The position numbers were made by a program, and so were the translations under genes. Under the pieces are notes generated by a model. It did no database searches and was not told where the DNA came from. It was given only the letters and a program-made list of their open reading frames with translations. From Candidatus Babelota bacterium (lineage in GTDB: Bacteria; Babelota; Babeliae; Babelales; Babelaceae): 64,000 nucleotides of DNA. The stretch's first letter is position 1. Every line of letters begins with the position of its first letter. The DNA lies in NCBI GenBank assembly GCA_013288045.1, contig JABDCP010000001.1, forward strand, positions 53,710 through 117,709, written 5' to 3'. Positions 37,361 through 46,990 of the stretch are shown here, one piece after another.

Positions 37361-37687
37361 CTAACCCTTCAGCTTTACAAAGTTGAAGGGCTTTTTTTTT
37401 AGAGCACTTTTTTGATCAGCTAACACAATATGATGGATCCCATTGCTATCTGTCAGCGTAATACCATGAGAGCTGATACTGACGACTTCATACTCTCGGT
37501 ATCTCTCATGAACTCGTAAGAGCAAGAACACGCCATCAAGGTATACGCGTGCAAAATACTCCTGATTATTAAGACAGCCGATGCTTACGCAGGCAATCAC
37601 CTGAAAGTCATCGCCATATAAAAAAGGGTTCCTGTGGACAGCCACCAGCGAGAATGCCCACAGTACACCAAGAGCAAGAACCTTCAT
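37361..37687 (-). CDS. Small exported protein, PilP/GspC-like core possible
   Basis: A 108-residue protein with an N-terminal hydrophobic signal (MKVLALGVLWAFSLVAV) and a beta-rich body (YFARVYLDGVFLLLRVHERYREYEVVSISSHGITLTDSNGIHHIVL) that has the rhythm of PilP/GspC homology domains. It overlaps the PilO-like gene by four bases (ATGA), which supports a shared role in a pilus or secretion inner-membrane complex. Identity is tentative. Its last codons contain the terminator of the opposite operon. Confidence 0.5.
   Translation of the reverse strand: MKVLALGVLWAFSLVAVHRNPFLYGDDFQVIACVSIGCLNNQEYFARVYLDGVFLLLRVHERYREYEVVSISSHGITLTDSNGIHHIVLADQKSALKKKPFNFVKLKG
37365..37400 (+). terminator. Rho-independent terminator of the ABC importer operon
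   Basis: A 12-bp stem with one G-T pair (37365-37376 with 37379-37390), then C and nine T. It lies about 130 bases past the ATPase stop and inside the last codons of the convergent gene at 37361-37687. Confidence 0.85.
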
Positions 37688-38241
37688 CGTGACTCCTTAG
37701 GGGAAGATTCCTTACATGCACCAGCATAAACACCAAATGTACCGCTCAAAAGCAATCCTTCTGACCGTTGAGTAATAGTACATTCACCACATCGGACACT
37801 TTCTGAAGATAGGAATGCATAGAGATCCTCATATGACCCAAGAAGTTCGCAGACAACCATTTGTTCAACAACATACCGATACTCTCTAGGAGGTTCATTT
37901 TTGTACTGTATAAATTGTAGATTGTTCCTATGAATGGCTCTCATGCAGGAACCTAAGGCCTCCGCTATCGTGAAGGGCAAGTTTTGCCGAGTAAAAGACT
38001 GATGTAGGTCTGATAGTTTTTGCTTAATGAGATGTGCGTGCTGCATTCTTTTCTGCAGTAGTGCAATACGTTTTTGAAGCTGCATTGTATGCTGCCTCTG
38101 AATACTCATTTCTTGGTGAAGAGGGCATAAGCCCCATACATACCAAGAACCCACAATGCTTCCAAAAAAAAGAAGAGCACCAAGAGCAAGATACGTATCG
38201 GAAACTGCCGTAATATACGACCCCAAAAATTGGTACTTCAT
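37684..38241 (-). CDS. PilO-like inner-membrane protein
   Basis: A 185-residue protein with one membrane segment (about 18-38), a coiled coil (HQEMSIQRQHTMQLQKRIALLQKRMQHAHLIKQKLSDL) and a small alpha/beta domain (VEQMVVCELLGSYEDLYAFLSSES...LLLSGTFGVY). This layout matches PilO/GspM proteins, where xxLxGxYxxLxxFLxxLE is common. It probably belongs to a type IV pilus or type II secretion platform, like the operon at 54-64 kb but far from it. The neighbour upstream is an M23 peptidase. Confidence 0.6.
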   Translation of the reverse strand: MKYQFLGSYITAVSDTYLALGALLFFGSIVGSWYVWGLCPLHQEMSIQRQHTMQLQKRIALLQKRMQHAHLIKQKLSDLHQSFTRQNLPFTIAEALGSCMRAIHRNNLQFIQYKNEPPREYRYVVEQMVVCELLGSYEDLYAFLSSESVRCGECTITQRSEGLLLSGTFGVYAGACKESSPKESR

Positions 38242-38277
38242 AGTAACCAGTTCGGGCGAGGAAGTTGTTCTAGCTTC

Positions 38278-39489
38278 TTAGAAAGTTGGCTTTGTCCACT
38301 CGAGAGGTTCTACAGGTACGGTATTAACGCGCATTTCCCAATGTAGATGATACCCTGTTGCATAGCCGGTTTTACCAACCGTACCTACCGGTTTACCTTT
38401 TTTGATACGATCTCCAACCTTAATATCAGCAAATTCATCGAGATGGAAAAAGAGTGACATAAGTCCATAGCCATGATCTATTGCTATCGTATTGCCACTA
38501 TGGGCATACCTGTCCCTGATCACGACAATCCCCTCTTGGGGAGCCCAGACGACACTTTTCGGTGTGGCTATCAAATCGAGAGCTTTATGCTGACACAAAC
38601 CACGTTCTTGCGTTGCACGGATCACCCCAAAATCTGAGGTGATTTGCGTTGTATCCTTAAGCTCTAAAGGTACAATAAAGTGGCCATGCCAAAGCTTATG
38701 CTGAGGAGACTTTTTGGTGAGCTCAACTATTGCATCTTCAAGCTCTTTTTCAGGACGACCGAGACTATTTTCTTCCTGAATCTTTTGCTTATCTACCCGT
38801 ATTGTCTGCTTTTTAAAAGGGAAAGCAACTATAGTAAACTTACCTTCAAGAAGCATCGAATTGCCTGCCCAATCAGTTATTTCTATGGTGTAGGGATACT
38901 CTTGAGGAAGTTCTTCACATTCAAGCGGTACAAAGCATTCGTAGATCAGACCTCTGTTAGACTGTAAATAACAAGGATATGATGCTGAAAGCGTCTTAAT
39001 CTGAGCTTCTCGTATCTCCTTATTCGTTTGGAACTCTACATGAAGGGTATGGCCCTGATACACACGTCCGTCAAATTCATTTTTGGTGAGAGTCGCTTGT
39101 AGTGGTAAGGTATCAACGTGAAAAGAAAGTTCGAGGATAGTTTTCGGTTGTTCCTGATTTGAACTGACCATTTCAGCAACCAGTGTATGAGCTCCTTCCC
39201 CAAGCTCTTTAACTACAAGGGTCAGAGGCTCCGTAAAGGCTCTTTTTCCCAAAGAAACAGGCTTCATAAGGGGCTCGCCATCAAGAGAAACCTGTAAGGA
39301 TTCTATTTTAGATCCATCAGAGCCTTTAATCGTTATTTCTGTATCTTTCGAAATGCCACTTCCTGGTTCTATACCAAGAATCTCTAAAGATGGGGACACA
39401 TTACGTGAAAGGCTTTCATAATAACGCCATCCAAAATACCCACCTACGAGAAGAATGCCCAGAAATAACGCTGCTTTTATATATGACAT
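38278..39489 (-). CDS. M23 (LytM) metallopeptidase with membrane anchor
   Basis: A 403-residue protein with an N-terminal anchor (YIKAALFLGILLVGGYFGWRYY), two or three beta-sandwich modules (Ig-like, for example ITIKGSDGSKIESLQVSLDGEPL and HTLHVEFQTNKEIREAQI), then the M23 domain: GLCQHKALDL (His, Asp for Zn) and TGYHLHWEM (HxH). M23 enzymes cut peptidoglycan cross-bridges. All Zn ligands are present, so it looks active. It suits cell-wall remodelling in the periplasm and agrees with murJ in this window. Confidence 0.88.
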   Translation of the reverse strand: MSYIKAALFLGILLVGGYFGWRYYESLSRNVSPSLEILGIEPGSGISKDTEITIKGSDGSKIESLQVSLDGEPLMKPVSLGKRAFTEPLTLVVKELGEGAHTLVAEMVSSNQEQPKTILELSFHVDTLPLQATLTKNEFDGRVYQGHTLHVEFQTNKEIREAQIKTLSASYPCYLQSNRGLIYECFVPLECEELPQEYPYTIEITDWAGNSMLLEGKFTIVAFPFKKQTIRVDKQKIQEENSLGRPEKELEDAIVELTKKSPQHKLWHGHFIVPLELKDTTQITSDFGVIRATQERGLCQHKALDLIATPKSVVWAPQEGIVVIRDRYAHSGNTIAIDHGYGLMSLFFHLDEFADIKVGDRIKKGKPVGTVGKTGYATGYHLHWEMRVNTVPVEPLEWTKPTF

Positions 39490-39574
39490 GCTTAGTTTCC
39501 TTATAATGTAACGTCAGAGAACAGTATCAAGTATAGCTCATTCAAAAGAGCTCGTAAACAAAGAAGTATATATT

Positions 39575-39599
39575 CAAATGGCCATTTGTGTGCTATACT
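39575..39599 (+). promoter_or_regulatory. Promoter of uvrC with a palindrome
   Basis: An extended -10 TGCTATACT (39591-39599) lies directly after a perfect 14-bp palindrome CAAATGGCCATTTG (39575-39588) in the place where a -35 would be. A regulator could bind there. The start codon at 39644 is about 45 bases downstream. Confidence 0.5.
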
Positions 39600-39643
39600 T
39601 TTACCATGAATTAAAAAGACTGTATAAAAAAACACTTACGATA

Positions 39644-40918
39644 ATGACTATGGCATCACCTGATTACGTACGCTCCTTACCTCGGTTGCCTGGAATATAC
39701 GTATTCAAGGACCATTCGAGTACGATCATCTACGTCGGAAAAGCCAAGCAGCTCAAAAATAGGGTTTCCTCATACTTCCGCAAACAGGATGATTGGAAAG
39801 TTCAAGAATTAATCAAAGAGCACGCAACAATCGAATATATCCTTACGAAAAATGAGGTTGAAGCGCTACTTCTAGAAGCCCAGCTTATTAGGACCTATAA
39901 ACCTAAGTACAATGTACTTTTAAAGCATGCGAACCCCTTTGTATACCTCGTAATTACAACAGGAGAGCTCCCCCAGCTCGAATTAGTTCGGCAAAAAAGG
40001 GGTAAGGGGACCTTTTTCGGACCATTTCTTTACAAAAAGCGCGCTCGTTCCTCCTATGAGTATCTTATGCGTTCCTTGAAGCTTCGCCTCTGTGCTACCA
40101 AGATAGAGCAAGGTTGCCTTGATTACCATATGGGGCTTTGTGCCGGCAATTGCCGAGCATCCTTTAGCAAAGAAGATTATCTGATAAGACTTATGGTTGC
40201 ACAACGATTACTTGAAGGCAAATACGAAGCCTGCCAAACACTCCTTATTCAACAAATACAAGAACATAATGAGCGGCTTGAGTTTGAAAAGTCTAAGCGA
40301 TTAAGCATCTATCTCACTGATCTTGCATCACTCTTTGAAGCCCTTAAAACCGGTTTTACTGAGCGCAAATACGAAAAAGACATTACGGTCATGTCTACCC
40401 CGATATCGGCAAAAATTCAGCAACCGATTGAGGCCCTCTTTGAACTGCAAAAGCTTCTTGGACTCAAAGAACGGCCAGAAACCATAGACTGTTTTGACAT
40501 ATCACATTTCCAAAGTAGTTATCTAGTGGGGTCATGCATCAGATTCAAGGAAGGTATCCCCGATAAAAACAGGTTCAGACGCTTCAGAATTAAGACACTC
40601 ACGGAACAGAATGATTATGCAGCATTGCAAGAAATAGTTTCCCGTCGCTATAGAAACCCTGAAGACATGCCCCATATTGCACTGATTGATGGTGGCAAGG
40701 GTCAGCTTTCATCAGTACAGCAGCTTTTTCCTGATCTGTATTGCATAAGCCTTGCTAAAAAAGAAGAGCTTCTGCATACACCCTTACATCCTGAGGGAAT
40801 TCCTCTTGATATCAAGACTCCTCTTGGGCGACTCTTGATGAGCCTGAGAGACTATGCCCATCACTTTGCGATATCCTACCACAGGGTATTGCGTTCGAAG
40901 AATTTCACCAAGCTTTAA
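39644..40918 (+). CDS. uvrC: UvrC excinuclease, lacking the C-terminal HhH domain
   Basis: UvrC makes both cuts in nucleotide excision repair with UvrA and UvrB. The GIY-YIG nuclease domain is clear (LPGIYVFKDHSSTIIYVGKAKQLKNRVSSYF), then the Cys-rich region (RLCATKIEQGCLDYHMGLCAGNC), the UVR helix and the RNase-H-like nuclease (TIDCFDISHFQSS, DYAALQEIVSRRY, HIALIDGGKGQL, LRDYAHHFAISYHR with the catalytic Asp and His positions kept). The protein ends there: 424 residues against the usual ~600, without the two HhH motifs that bind DNA. Start taken at ATG 39644 with ATG 39650 as alternative. Confidence 0.88.
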   Translation: MTMASPDYVRSLPRLPGIYVFKDHSSTIIYVGKAKQLKNRVSSYFRKQDDWKVQELIKEHATIEYILTKNEVEALLLEAQLIRTYKPKYNVLLKHANPFVYLVITTGELPQLELVRQKRGKGTFFGPFLYKKRARSSYEYLMRSLKLRLCATKIEQGCLDYHMGLCAGNCRASFSKEDYLIRLMVAQRLLEGKYEACQTLLIQQIQEHNERLEFEKSKRLSIYLTDLASLFEALKTGFTERKYEKDITVMSTPISAKIQQPIEALFELQKLLGLKERPETIDCFDISHFQSSYLVGSCIRFKEGIPDKNRFRRFRIKTLTEQNDYAALQEIVSRRYRNPEDMPHIALIDGGKGQLSSVQQLFPDLYCISLAKKEELLHTPLHPEGIPLDIKTPLGRLLMSLRDYAHHFAISYHRVLRSKNFTKL

Positions 40919-40935
40919 TCTCACCCCTGGTTGAA

Positions 40936-41013
40936 TCAATGTGAGTATAAGAACAAGACTACATACGCAGCTGCTATGTATGCTACCAGCTCCTTCTCTT
41001 CTTTCTGTCTCAT
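40936..41013 (-). CDS. Possible 25-aa membrane peptide
   Basis: A short frame (MRQKEEKELVAYIAAAYVVL then FLYSH) with a charged start and one hydrophobic segment. A purine-rich GAAGAAGAG stands directly before the ATG. It lies 43 bases past the stop of the beta-helix gene. Chance cannot be excluded. Confidence 0.25.
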   Translation of the reverse strand: MRQKEEKELVAYIAAAYVVLFLYSH

Positions 41014-41056
41014 CTCTTCTTCTGAGAGCTTTATAGTATGCCTCTTTGGCCAATTG

Positions 41057-42643
41057 CTATCTTGCACAACATGGTGGACATTTAATAGAAGCTGTAAGGG
41101 AAGGCATTACATATACCGTACCACCACCAGTGTTAATGACATGCGCTGGTCCTACACATACTCCCTTCTGACAGATTTGTGAACCGACACAACCACTACC
41201 GGATGCACAAGGTAGGCCTCCCCACCAGTTTTCGGTCGCATTGATGGTCGTATGTGTTTCATTCTGAATATCGGTAGCAAAGTCTATAATTGAGTTGCAA
41301 TGGGCAGTAATAGTAGCATTACCAGCATTTGTGTTGCCAGTGGTTTCTAGTGAGGAAATACCGACGTTGCCAGCAGCATTGCCGCCACTGAAACAATTGT
41401 CTTCCAGGTTTATGGTCAATAGCGTATAAGGCGCTCCTGGATTAACGGAGATACCGGTTGACCCAATAAAGACGTTCCCTATAATATCGGTCATTTCTTC
41501 CATATTTGTAGACCCTTGGGAAGTCCCCGTTTGATAGAAAATTCCTCCGGTAACCGTGTTACCACAGAGTTTGTTTTTTACAGTGACATTCAAAGCTAGA
41601 ACCGACAAGAAAAAGTGCGACAAACTCGTACTTACAGAATTTTCTAAAATTATTTCACTTGATGCATCTCTAGTTCTCTTCCCTACCTCTACCGCTACAG
41701 CACCGTTTAGGCTGGTTTCTTCAAATAAGCATGAATCAATTTTGAGTTTTAAAGAGGAAGTAGAGCTGGGTTGGCCCACAATGTGGGAAGTTTCACCACC
41801 AATGTTATAAAACCTTGAATTTTCTACGAGAACTATCTGGGTTGCTCCACCAGTACCACCGCAGCTAATTCCAATTTCAGCCAAATTAATAAAATCATGA
41901 AAATAACAATCTTTAATAACAACGAACGATGAGTTCGTGCTATCACCTACAGGCCCAGTATTTATACCAATATCAGAAAGTTCAGAAAAATCGCACTTGC
42001 AGATGGTTAATTCACGATGTATTCCAACCAAATTGGCGGTAGTGTCATTGACTCCTGCATATCCGCCATTGTCATTGCGAATAATAGTGCGCTCAATAAA
42101 AGTTTTTCCTGACTTGGTACAAGTCCCCTGTATTCCTGATATGCTGTCAGTTCCATGGTCAAAACCGGTGATGAGGACATCTTGTACCACAAGATCATTC
42201 GCTGAATCATAATTGATTGCTGAAGCATACGTATTTTTAAAATAGATGTTTTTTATGGTCGAATCACCCAAAACCACAGCTCCATTGCCACCATTAGAGG
42301 CACTATGAGTGTTTGTAATGGTAGGCTGGGTTGGCAATAGGCCCCTCGTAGGATTACACTCACCAATGAGTTTCTGCCCTGGTTTAAGGGTAATACCATA
42401 ATCGAGCGCTACAGTTGAGGGAAGGACTATAAGAACATCCCAACAGCGGTCATTTTGTGCCTCTAGAAGTGAGGAAAAAGGATGTTTTCTGGTACCATTA
42501 CCTGGTGCACTGACTCCTCCCTGGACATACTTTACGACTTCTTCTTTACAATTCTTGTCACAGTGTTTGTTCGATTTTGCTAATGCAGGCATAAGCACAG
42601 TAAGAGTTATCAGTAACCCAAGAATTTTTGATGTGAGTTTCAT
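41057..42643 (-). CDS. Exported right-handed beta-helix protein
   Basis: A 528-residue protein with a signal peptide (MKLTSKILGLLITLTVLMPALA) and repeated turns typical of a parallel beta-helix (STIKNIYFKNTYASAINYDSANDLVVQDVLITGFDHG, FVVIKDCYFHDF, IVLVENSRFYNIGG, LKIDSCLFEET). The middle looks like pectate-lyase or adhesin folds, without a visible catalytic motif. Conserved Cys near both ends (CDKNC and IKCPPCC) could form disulfides. AAAGGAG precedes the ATG. It may be a surface or secreted adhesin or glycan-binding protein. Confidence 0.7.
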   Translation of the reverse strand: MKLTSKILGLLITLTVLMPALAKSNKHCDKNCKEEVVKYVQGGVSAPGNGTRKHPFSSLLEAQNDRCWDVLIVLPSTVALDYGITLKPGQKLIGECNPTRGLLPTQPTITNTHSASNGGNGAVVLGDSTIKNIYFKNTYASAINYDSANDLVVQDVLITGFDHGTDSISGIQGTCTKSGKTFIERTIIRNDNGGYAGVNDTTANLVGIHRELTICKCDFSELSDIGINTGPVGDSTNSSFVVIKDCYFHDFINLAEIGISCGGTGGATQIVLVENSRFYNIGGETSHIVGQPSSTSSLKLKIDSCLFEETSLNGAVAVEVGKRTRDASSEIILENSVSTSLSHFFLSVLALNVTVKNKLCGNTVTGGIFYQTGTSQGSTNMEEMTDIIGNVFIGSTGISVNPGAPYTLLTINLEDNCFSGGNAAGNVGISSLETTGNTNAGNATITAHCNSIIDFATDIQNETHTTINATENWWGGLPCASGSGCVGSQICQKGVCVGPAHVINTGGGTVYVMPSLTASIKCPPCCAR

Positions 42644-42991
42644 AGGTGTTCTCCTTTAAAGGTTTGTATTCCGCGCATCCTACCCAGATGACTTTCAGCA
42701 TAGCCTAGCCAAAACTATGAATGCAATATTTGTAGGAATATACAGATACTTTTTTGATTATCTTCCCAAGAAATTTCTTAAAGCATTTCATGCCGAAAAT
42801 AATCGCTCCGCGCTTTATGCAAATCCCTGCAAAAAACCGATTCAATATTTCGAATACTTTTGTCCAAGAAATATCACCTCCTATCAAAATATACGTACTC
42901 CATCAGCTTTGAGTTCATTGCATAATTATTACATGGGGTCTATACTAACAATTCGTTAGCTACATCTCTTATATTTTGACGAGGTGCCTCA
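42644..42991. other. Divergent promoter region
   Basis: About 350 bases between the beta-helix gene (minus) and the translocase gene (plus). Open frames on both strands (for example 42717-42959 +) have no ribosome site and are not called. A good plus-strand promoter lies at its right end. Confidence 0.5.
42918..42946 (+). promoter_or_regulatory. Promoter of the ATP/ADP translocase gene
   Basis: TTGCAT, a 17-base spacer and TATACT, about 45 bases upstream of the start codon. Confidence 0.6.
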
Positions 42992-44386
42992 ATGAAAGCC
43001 GGACTTATTAAGTATTTTTATCCTGACTTGAAACCTGAAGAAACAAAGAAATTCTCTCTGCTTGCGCTTACCTTTTTTATGACCATTGGCGCATACTGGT
43101 TACTGCGCTTATTAAAAGATACGCTCTTTTTCAAAGTATGCTTTCCTGCTGACCTCGGCTGGCTCCCCTGCCAAGGGAGATTGTTTCAACCAACAGCAAA
43201 GTTCTGGTCTCCGTTTGTAGTCTTTGCCGTCGTCATGATCTATTCCAAACTAGTTGATATATTTAAGAAACATCAGCTGTTTTATATTATTTGTACAATT
43301 TATTCTCTGCTTTTTGGTACCATTACAGTGCTTCTAGCCTTGCGAAGTATCTATGGTGATATGTTTCTTGGAAAACAAGTTCTGGCCTACGTAGGCTGGA
43401 CATCCTACTTTGCAATTGAAAGCTTTGGGTCACTTATTGCAGCACTCTTTTGGTCTTTTACCAACAGTATCTGCGATTCAGAATCAGCAAAAAGAGGGTA
43501 TCCTTTTATAATCGCTGGGGCACAAATAGGGGCTATTGTCGGATCATCACTCATGATATTTTCCGCATCCTTTGGTCTCTGGCAACTCTTTGGATTGGTT
43601 ACCTGTGTCACAGCAAGTATTATGATACTTATCTGGTACTTCATGAAGACAATCCCTGCATCCCAGCAAATAGGTGATATTCATGCCGCACAAATTGCAA
43701 CTAAAAGTGAAGGCATTTCAGGATTTACTGAAGGTATACGGTTACTACTCACTCGTCCGTATCTGATTGGTATTTTTATCGTCTCTACGCTCTATGAAGT
43801 TATTAATCAGATCATTGAATATCAGATGAAATCACAGGCGGATGTATTTCCCCGTTTTTCTACTGAGCTTGGCTTTGCCCAATTTCAGGGATTCTATGGG
43901 GTAGCCACGAATACTCTAGCCTTCTTGATGGCTCTTCTGGGGACGAGCTATCTTATAAAGAATTATGGCTTACGCTTTGGTCTCTTATTCTTCCCTGTCT
44001 GCTTAATCATCGCTTTCGTATCACTCTTTCTCTATTTTACGTATGGCGCCCCAACAGCTGGCTTACTTTTATTAGCAACGTTCGTAGTTATGATGATTGC
44101 CAAAGGCCTTGGTTATGCAGTCAATAACCCGGTCAAAGAGATGATGTACATTCCGACAAGCAAAGATGTAAAATTCAAAACAAAAGGTTTTACGGATGTC
44201 TTTGGCGCACGAATGGCAAAAATGGGTGGTGCACAAATTACTGACGCCTATAAGCATAACTTAACCGATCTCTTAATATTTGGCACCTATTATAGTCTTG
44301 GGTTTAGTTTTATTTGGATACTTGCGGCTCTCTACGTTGGACGTAAAAATGCCCAGCTCGTTAAAGATGGCGAGGTCGTTAAGTAG
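42992..44386 (+). CDS. ATP/ADP translocase (NTT/Tlc family)
   Basis: These carriers of obligate intracellular bacteria and plastids exchange host ATP for ADP or import nucleotides across the inner membrane. The 464-residue protein has about 11-12 membrane segments. The family's N-terminal signature is visible (KKFSLLALTFFMTIGAYWLLRLLKDTLFFKV), as are SLIAALFWSFTNSICDSESAKRGYPFI and NNPVKEMMYIPTSKDVKFKTKGFTDVFGARMAK. It is slightly shorter than rickettsial Tlc (~500). Whether it exchanges ATP/ADP or takes up other nucleotides cannot be read from sequence. It is the clearest sign of an intracellular life style here. Confidence 0.93.
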   Translation: MKAGLIKYFYPDLKPEETKKFSLLALTFFMTIGAYWLLRLLKDTLFFKVCFPADLGWLPCQGRLFQPTAKFWSPFVVFAVVMIYSKLVDIFKKHQLFYIICTIYSLLFGTITVLLALRSIYGDMFLGKQVLAYVGWTSYFAIESFGSLIAALFWSFTNSICDSESAKRGYPFIIAGAQIGAIVGSSLMIFSASFGLWQLFGLVTCVTASIMILIWYFMKTIPASQQIGDIHAAQIATKSEGISGFTEGIRLLLTRPYLIGIFIVSTLYEVINQIIEYQMKSQADVFPRFSTELGFAQFQGFYGVATNTLAFLMALLGTSYLIKNYGLRFGLLFFPVCLIIAFVSLFLYFTYGAPTAGLLLLATFVVMMIAKGLGYAVNNPVKEMMYIPTSKDVKFKTKGFTDVFGARMAKMGGAQITDAYKHNLTDLLIFGTYYSLGFSFIWILAALYVGRKNAQLVKDGEVVK

Positions 44387-44428
44387 GGTTTCCCTATACT
44401 AATGATTTGAAGTAGTTCAAGGATAACC

Positions 44429-46990
44429 ATGGATACAGAGCGATTTTCAACCTCAGTTCAAGAACTGATAAACAATGCTATCCTTCTTGCACAAGAGCGT
44501 AAGAATCCGGCACTTGTGCCTTTGCATCTCTTAGCCGCTTCAGTAACCCAAGAGTTTTGTTTGTCCTTTTTTACCGTGCTTGCCGTAGATGTGCAAAAAT
44601 TAAAGTTACTCATTGAGCAAGAGCTAGAAAAGCTTCCGCGCATTGAAGGTGCACAGCTCACCGGAGATCACTCTCTTGATATGTTCTTACAAGCGTGTGA
44701 AAAAGAAGCACAAGCGCTTGGTGATGCTTATGTCACTCTTGAGCATCTTATGGTACAATGGTGGGAAACGAGCTATCTTCCTGTGTCTCTTCGCTCGTTT
44801 TTTAAACAGACCGGGATAACACGACAGACACTCTTGCAGCATATGTCTAGTATTCGGAAAGGGAAAAAAGTGACCGACAAGAATGCTGAAAAGCAATACC
44901 AAATGCTTGAAAAATATTGCCTCAATGTTACGCAACAAGCACGTCAAGGAAAATTAGATCCTGTTATCGGCCGCCATGACGAGATAAGGCGCGTAATACA
45001 AATCCTTTCTCGAAGAACAAAAAACAATCCAGTACTCATTGGTGAACCGGGAGTAGGTAAAACTGCTATCGTAGAAGGGATTGCTCAACGTATTATTAAT
45101 AACGACGTTCCCGAAAGCTTAAAAAATAATGTCATCTATGCACTTGATCTAGGACTTCTTATCGCAGGCGCTAAATACCAAGGGGAATTTGAGGAACGGC
45201 TTAAGGGTACCCTTAAAGAGATTCAAGAAAGCTCAGATAAGATTATCCTCTTTATCGATGAGCTCCATATGCTCGTCGGTGCCGGTGCAACTGGGGGCGG
45301 TATGGATGCCTCTAATCTACTCAAACCAGCACTTGCTCGAGGTGACCTTCATTGTATTGGGGCAACCACGATTAAAGAATACAAAAAGTATATCGAAAAA
45401 GATGCCGCATTAGAGCGGCGCTTTCAAAAAGTTCTTGTAGAAGAGCCCTCAATTGAGGATGCTATTTCAATACTTCGCGGCCTTAAGGAGAAGTATGAGC
45501 TGCATCATGGCATCAGAATAAAGGACCAGGCTCTCGTTAACGCTGTACTCCTCTCAGCAAAAAATATTCCCGAACGGTTCCTGCCGGATAAGGCTATCGA
45601 CCTTGTCGATGAAGCAGCTGCTATGATCAAGATGGCGATCGATTCACAGCCAGTTGAGCTTGATCAGCTTGAACGGAAGATCCGTCAACTTGAGATTGAA
45701 AAAGTTGCACTCAGCAAAGAAAAAGGTGATGGAGTAAGTCAAAAGAGACTTGCTGAGCTTGAAAAAGAGCTCGCTACTCTTAAGGAAGATTTCCAAACGC
45801 TCTTAAACCAATGGAAAGCAGAAAAAGCGCCTCTTGAATCTATCGGTAAATTAAAAGAGCAGATCGATGAAGCACAACACAAGTTTATCAATGCTGAGCG
45901 TCAAGGTGATTTTGCTAAGGCATCCGAAATCAAGTATGGGACGTTAGTAAAACTTGAGCAACAATTACAGAAAGAGCAAGAGAAGCTCCAAAGTATTAAT
46001 AAGCACCTTATTAAAGAAGAAGTTGATGAGCAGGATATCGCTGCAGTTCTTGCGCGCTGGACAGGAATTCCCGTTGAAAAGCTCCAGACCTCTGAATCTG
46101 AAAAGCTTCTTCATATGACCGACATTTTGAAAAAACGAGTTGTCGGACAAAAAGAAGCACTTGAAGTTATTAGCAATGCTATTCAAATGCATCGCACAGG
46201 GCTTACCGATCCTAATAAACCTATAGGATCCTTTTTATTCCTAGGACCTACCGGCGTGGGTAAAACTGAAGTTGCAAAAACTCTGGCCGACTTTCTTTTT
46301 GATGATCCTAAAAAGCTCATCCGTATCGATATGTCTGAGTACATGGAAAAGCATGCAGTAGCTCGACTCATCGGAGCCCCTCCAGGCTATGTGGGCTACG
46401 AGGAAGGTGGCCAGCTTACTGAAGCAGTACGACGAAATCCCTATTGTGTACTCCTCATCGATGAGATTGAAAAAGCTCATCCAGATGTCTTTAATCTCTT
46501 TCTACAAATTCTTGATGAAGGACATCTTACTGATGGGCAAGGGCGTACCGTATCTTTTAAAAACTCTATTATCATAATGACCTCCAATATCGGCTCTTCA
46601 CTGATCCTTGAAGCCCAAAAACTTGATGAGTCGGTAAAGCGTTCGATTGATAAGCTTCTCCATCAGCACTTTAGGCCAGAGTTTCTTAATAGAATTGATG
46701 CAATTGTGTACTTTACCATGCTTACTCATGAGGATGTCGTGCAGATTGCTCGCATACAAATTGAACAGCTTAAAAAGCGCCTTGCTGAAAAATATATTGA
46801 GCTTGCCATTGACGAGGAGGTCTATGAAAAGATTGCCTCACTTGGCTACGAGCAAGAGTTTGGCGCTCGCCCTTTAAAACGGGCCCTGCAACAGTATCTG
46901 AGTGTCCCCCTTTCTCACTACCTGCTTGCACACCCCGATCAGAAAAAGCTATCAATATCGCTTAAAAAAGATACGATCGTGATACAGTAA
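44429..46990 (+). CDS. clpB: ATP-dependent chaperone ClpB
   Basis: ClpB rescues aggregated proteins with DnaK. The 853 residues have the right layout: N domain (two Clp repeats), NBD1 with Walker [10 protein letters not shown] (near 204), middle coiled coil (about 410-530), NBD2 with Walker [10 protein letters not shown] (near 607) and [13 protein letters not shown] pore loop. No IGF/IGL ClpP-binding loop is seen, as expected for ClpB. AAGGA precedes the ATG; TATACT at 44395-44400 may be its -10. It overlaps tpiA by one base. Confidence 0.95.
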   Translation: MDTERFSTSVQELINNAILLAQERKNPALVPLHLLAASVTQEFCLSFFTVLAVDVQKLKLLIEQELEKLPRIEGAQLTGDHSLDMFLQACEKEAQALGDAYVTLEHLMVQWWETSYLPVSLRSFFKQTGITRQTLLQHMSSIRKGKKVTDKNAEKQYQMLEKYCLNVTQQARQGKLDPVIGRHDEIRRVIQILSRRTKNNPVLIGEPGVGKTAIVEGIAQRIINNDVPESLKNNVIYALDLGLLIAGAKYQGEFEERLKGTLKEIQESSDKIILFIDELHMLVGAGATGGGMDASNLLKPALARGDLHCIGATTIKEYKKYIEKDAALERRFQKVLVEEPSIEDAISILRGLKEKYELHHGIRIKDQALVNAVLLSAKNIPERFLPDKAIDLVDEAAAMIKMAIDSQPVELDQLERKIRQLEIEKVALSKEKGDGVSQKRLAELEKELATLKEDFQTLLNQWKAEKAPLESIGKLKEQIDEAQHKFINAERQGDFAKASEIKYGTLVKLEQQLQKEQEKLQSINKHLIKEEVDEQDIAAVLARWTGIPVEKLQTSESEKLLHMTDILKKRVVGQKEALEVISNAIQMHRTGLTDPNKPIGSFLFLGPTGVGKTEVAKTLADFLFDDPKKLIRIDMSEYMEKHAVARLIGAPPGYVGYEEGGQLTEAVRRNPYCVLLIDEIEKAHPDVFNLFLQILDEGHLTDGQGRTVSFKNSIIIMTSNIGSSLILEAQKLDESVKRSIDKLLHQHFRPEFLNRIDAIVYFTMLTHEDVVQIARIQIEQLKKRLAEKYIELAIDEEVYEKIASLGYEQEFGARPLKRALQQYLSVPLSHYLLAHPDQKKLSISLKKDTIVIQ

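Noticed and set aside
42717..42959. 80-codon open frame in the divergent gap before the translocase
   Set aside because: No ribosome site, odd composition, and it overlaps the translocase promoter.
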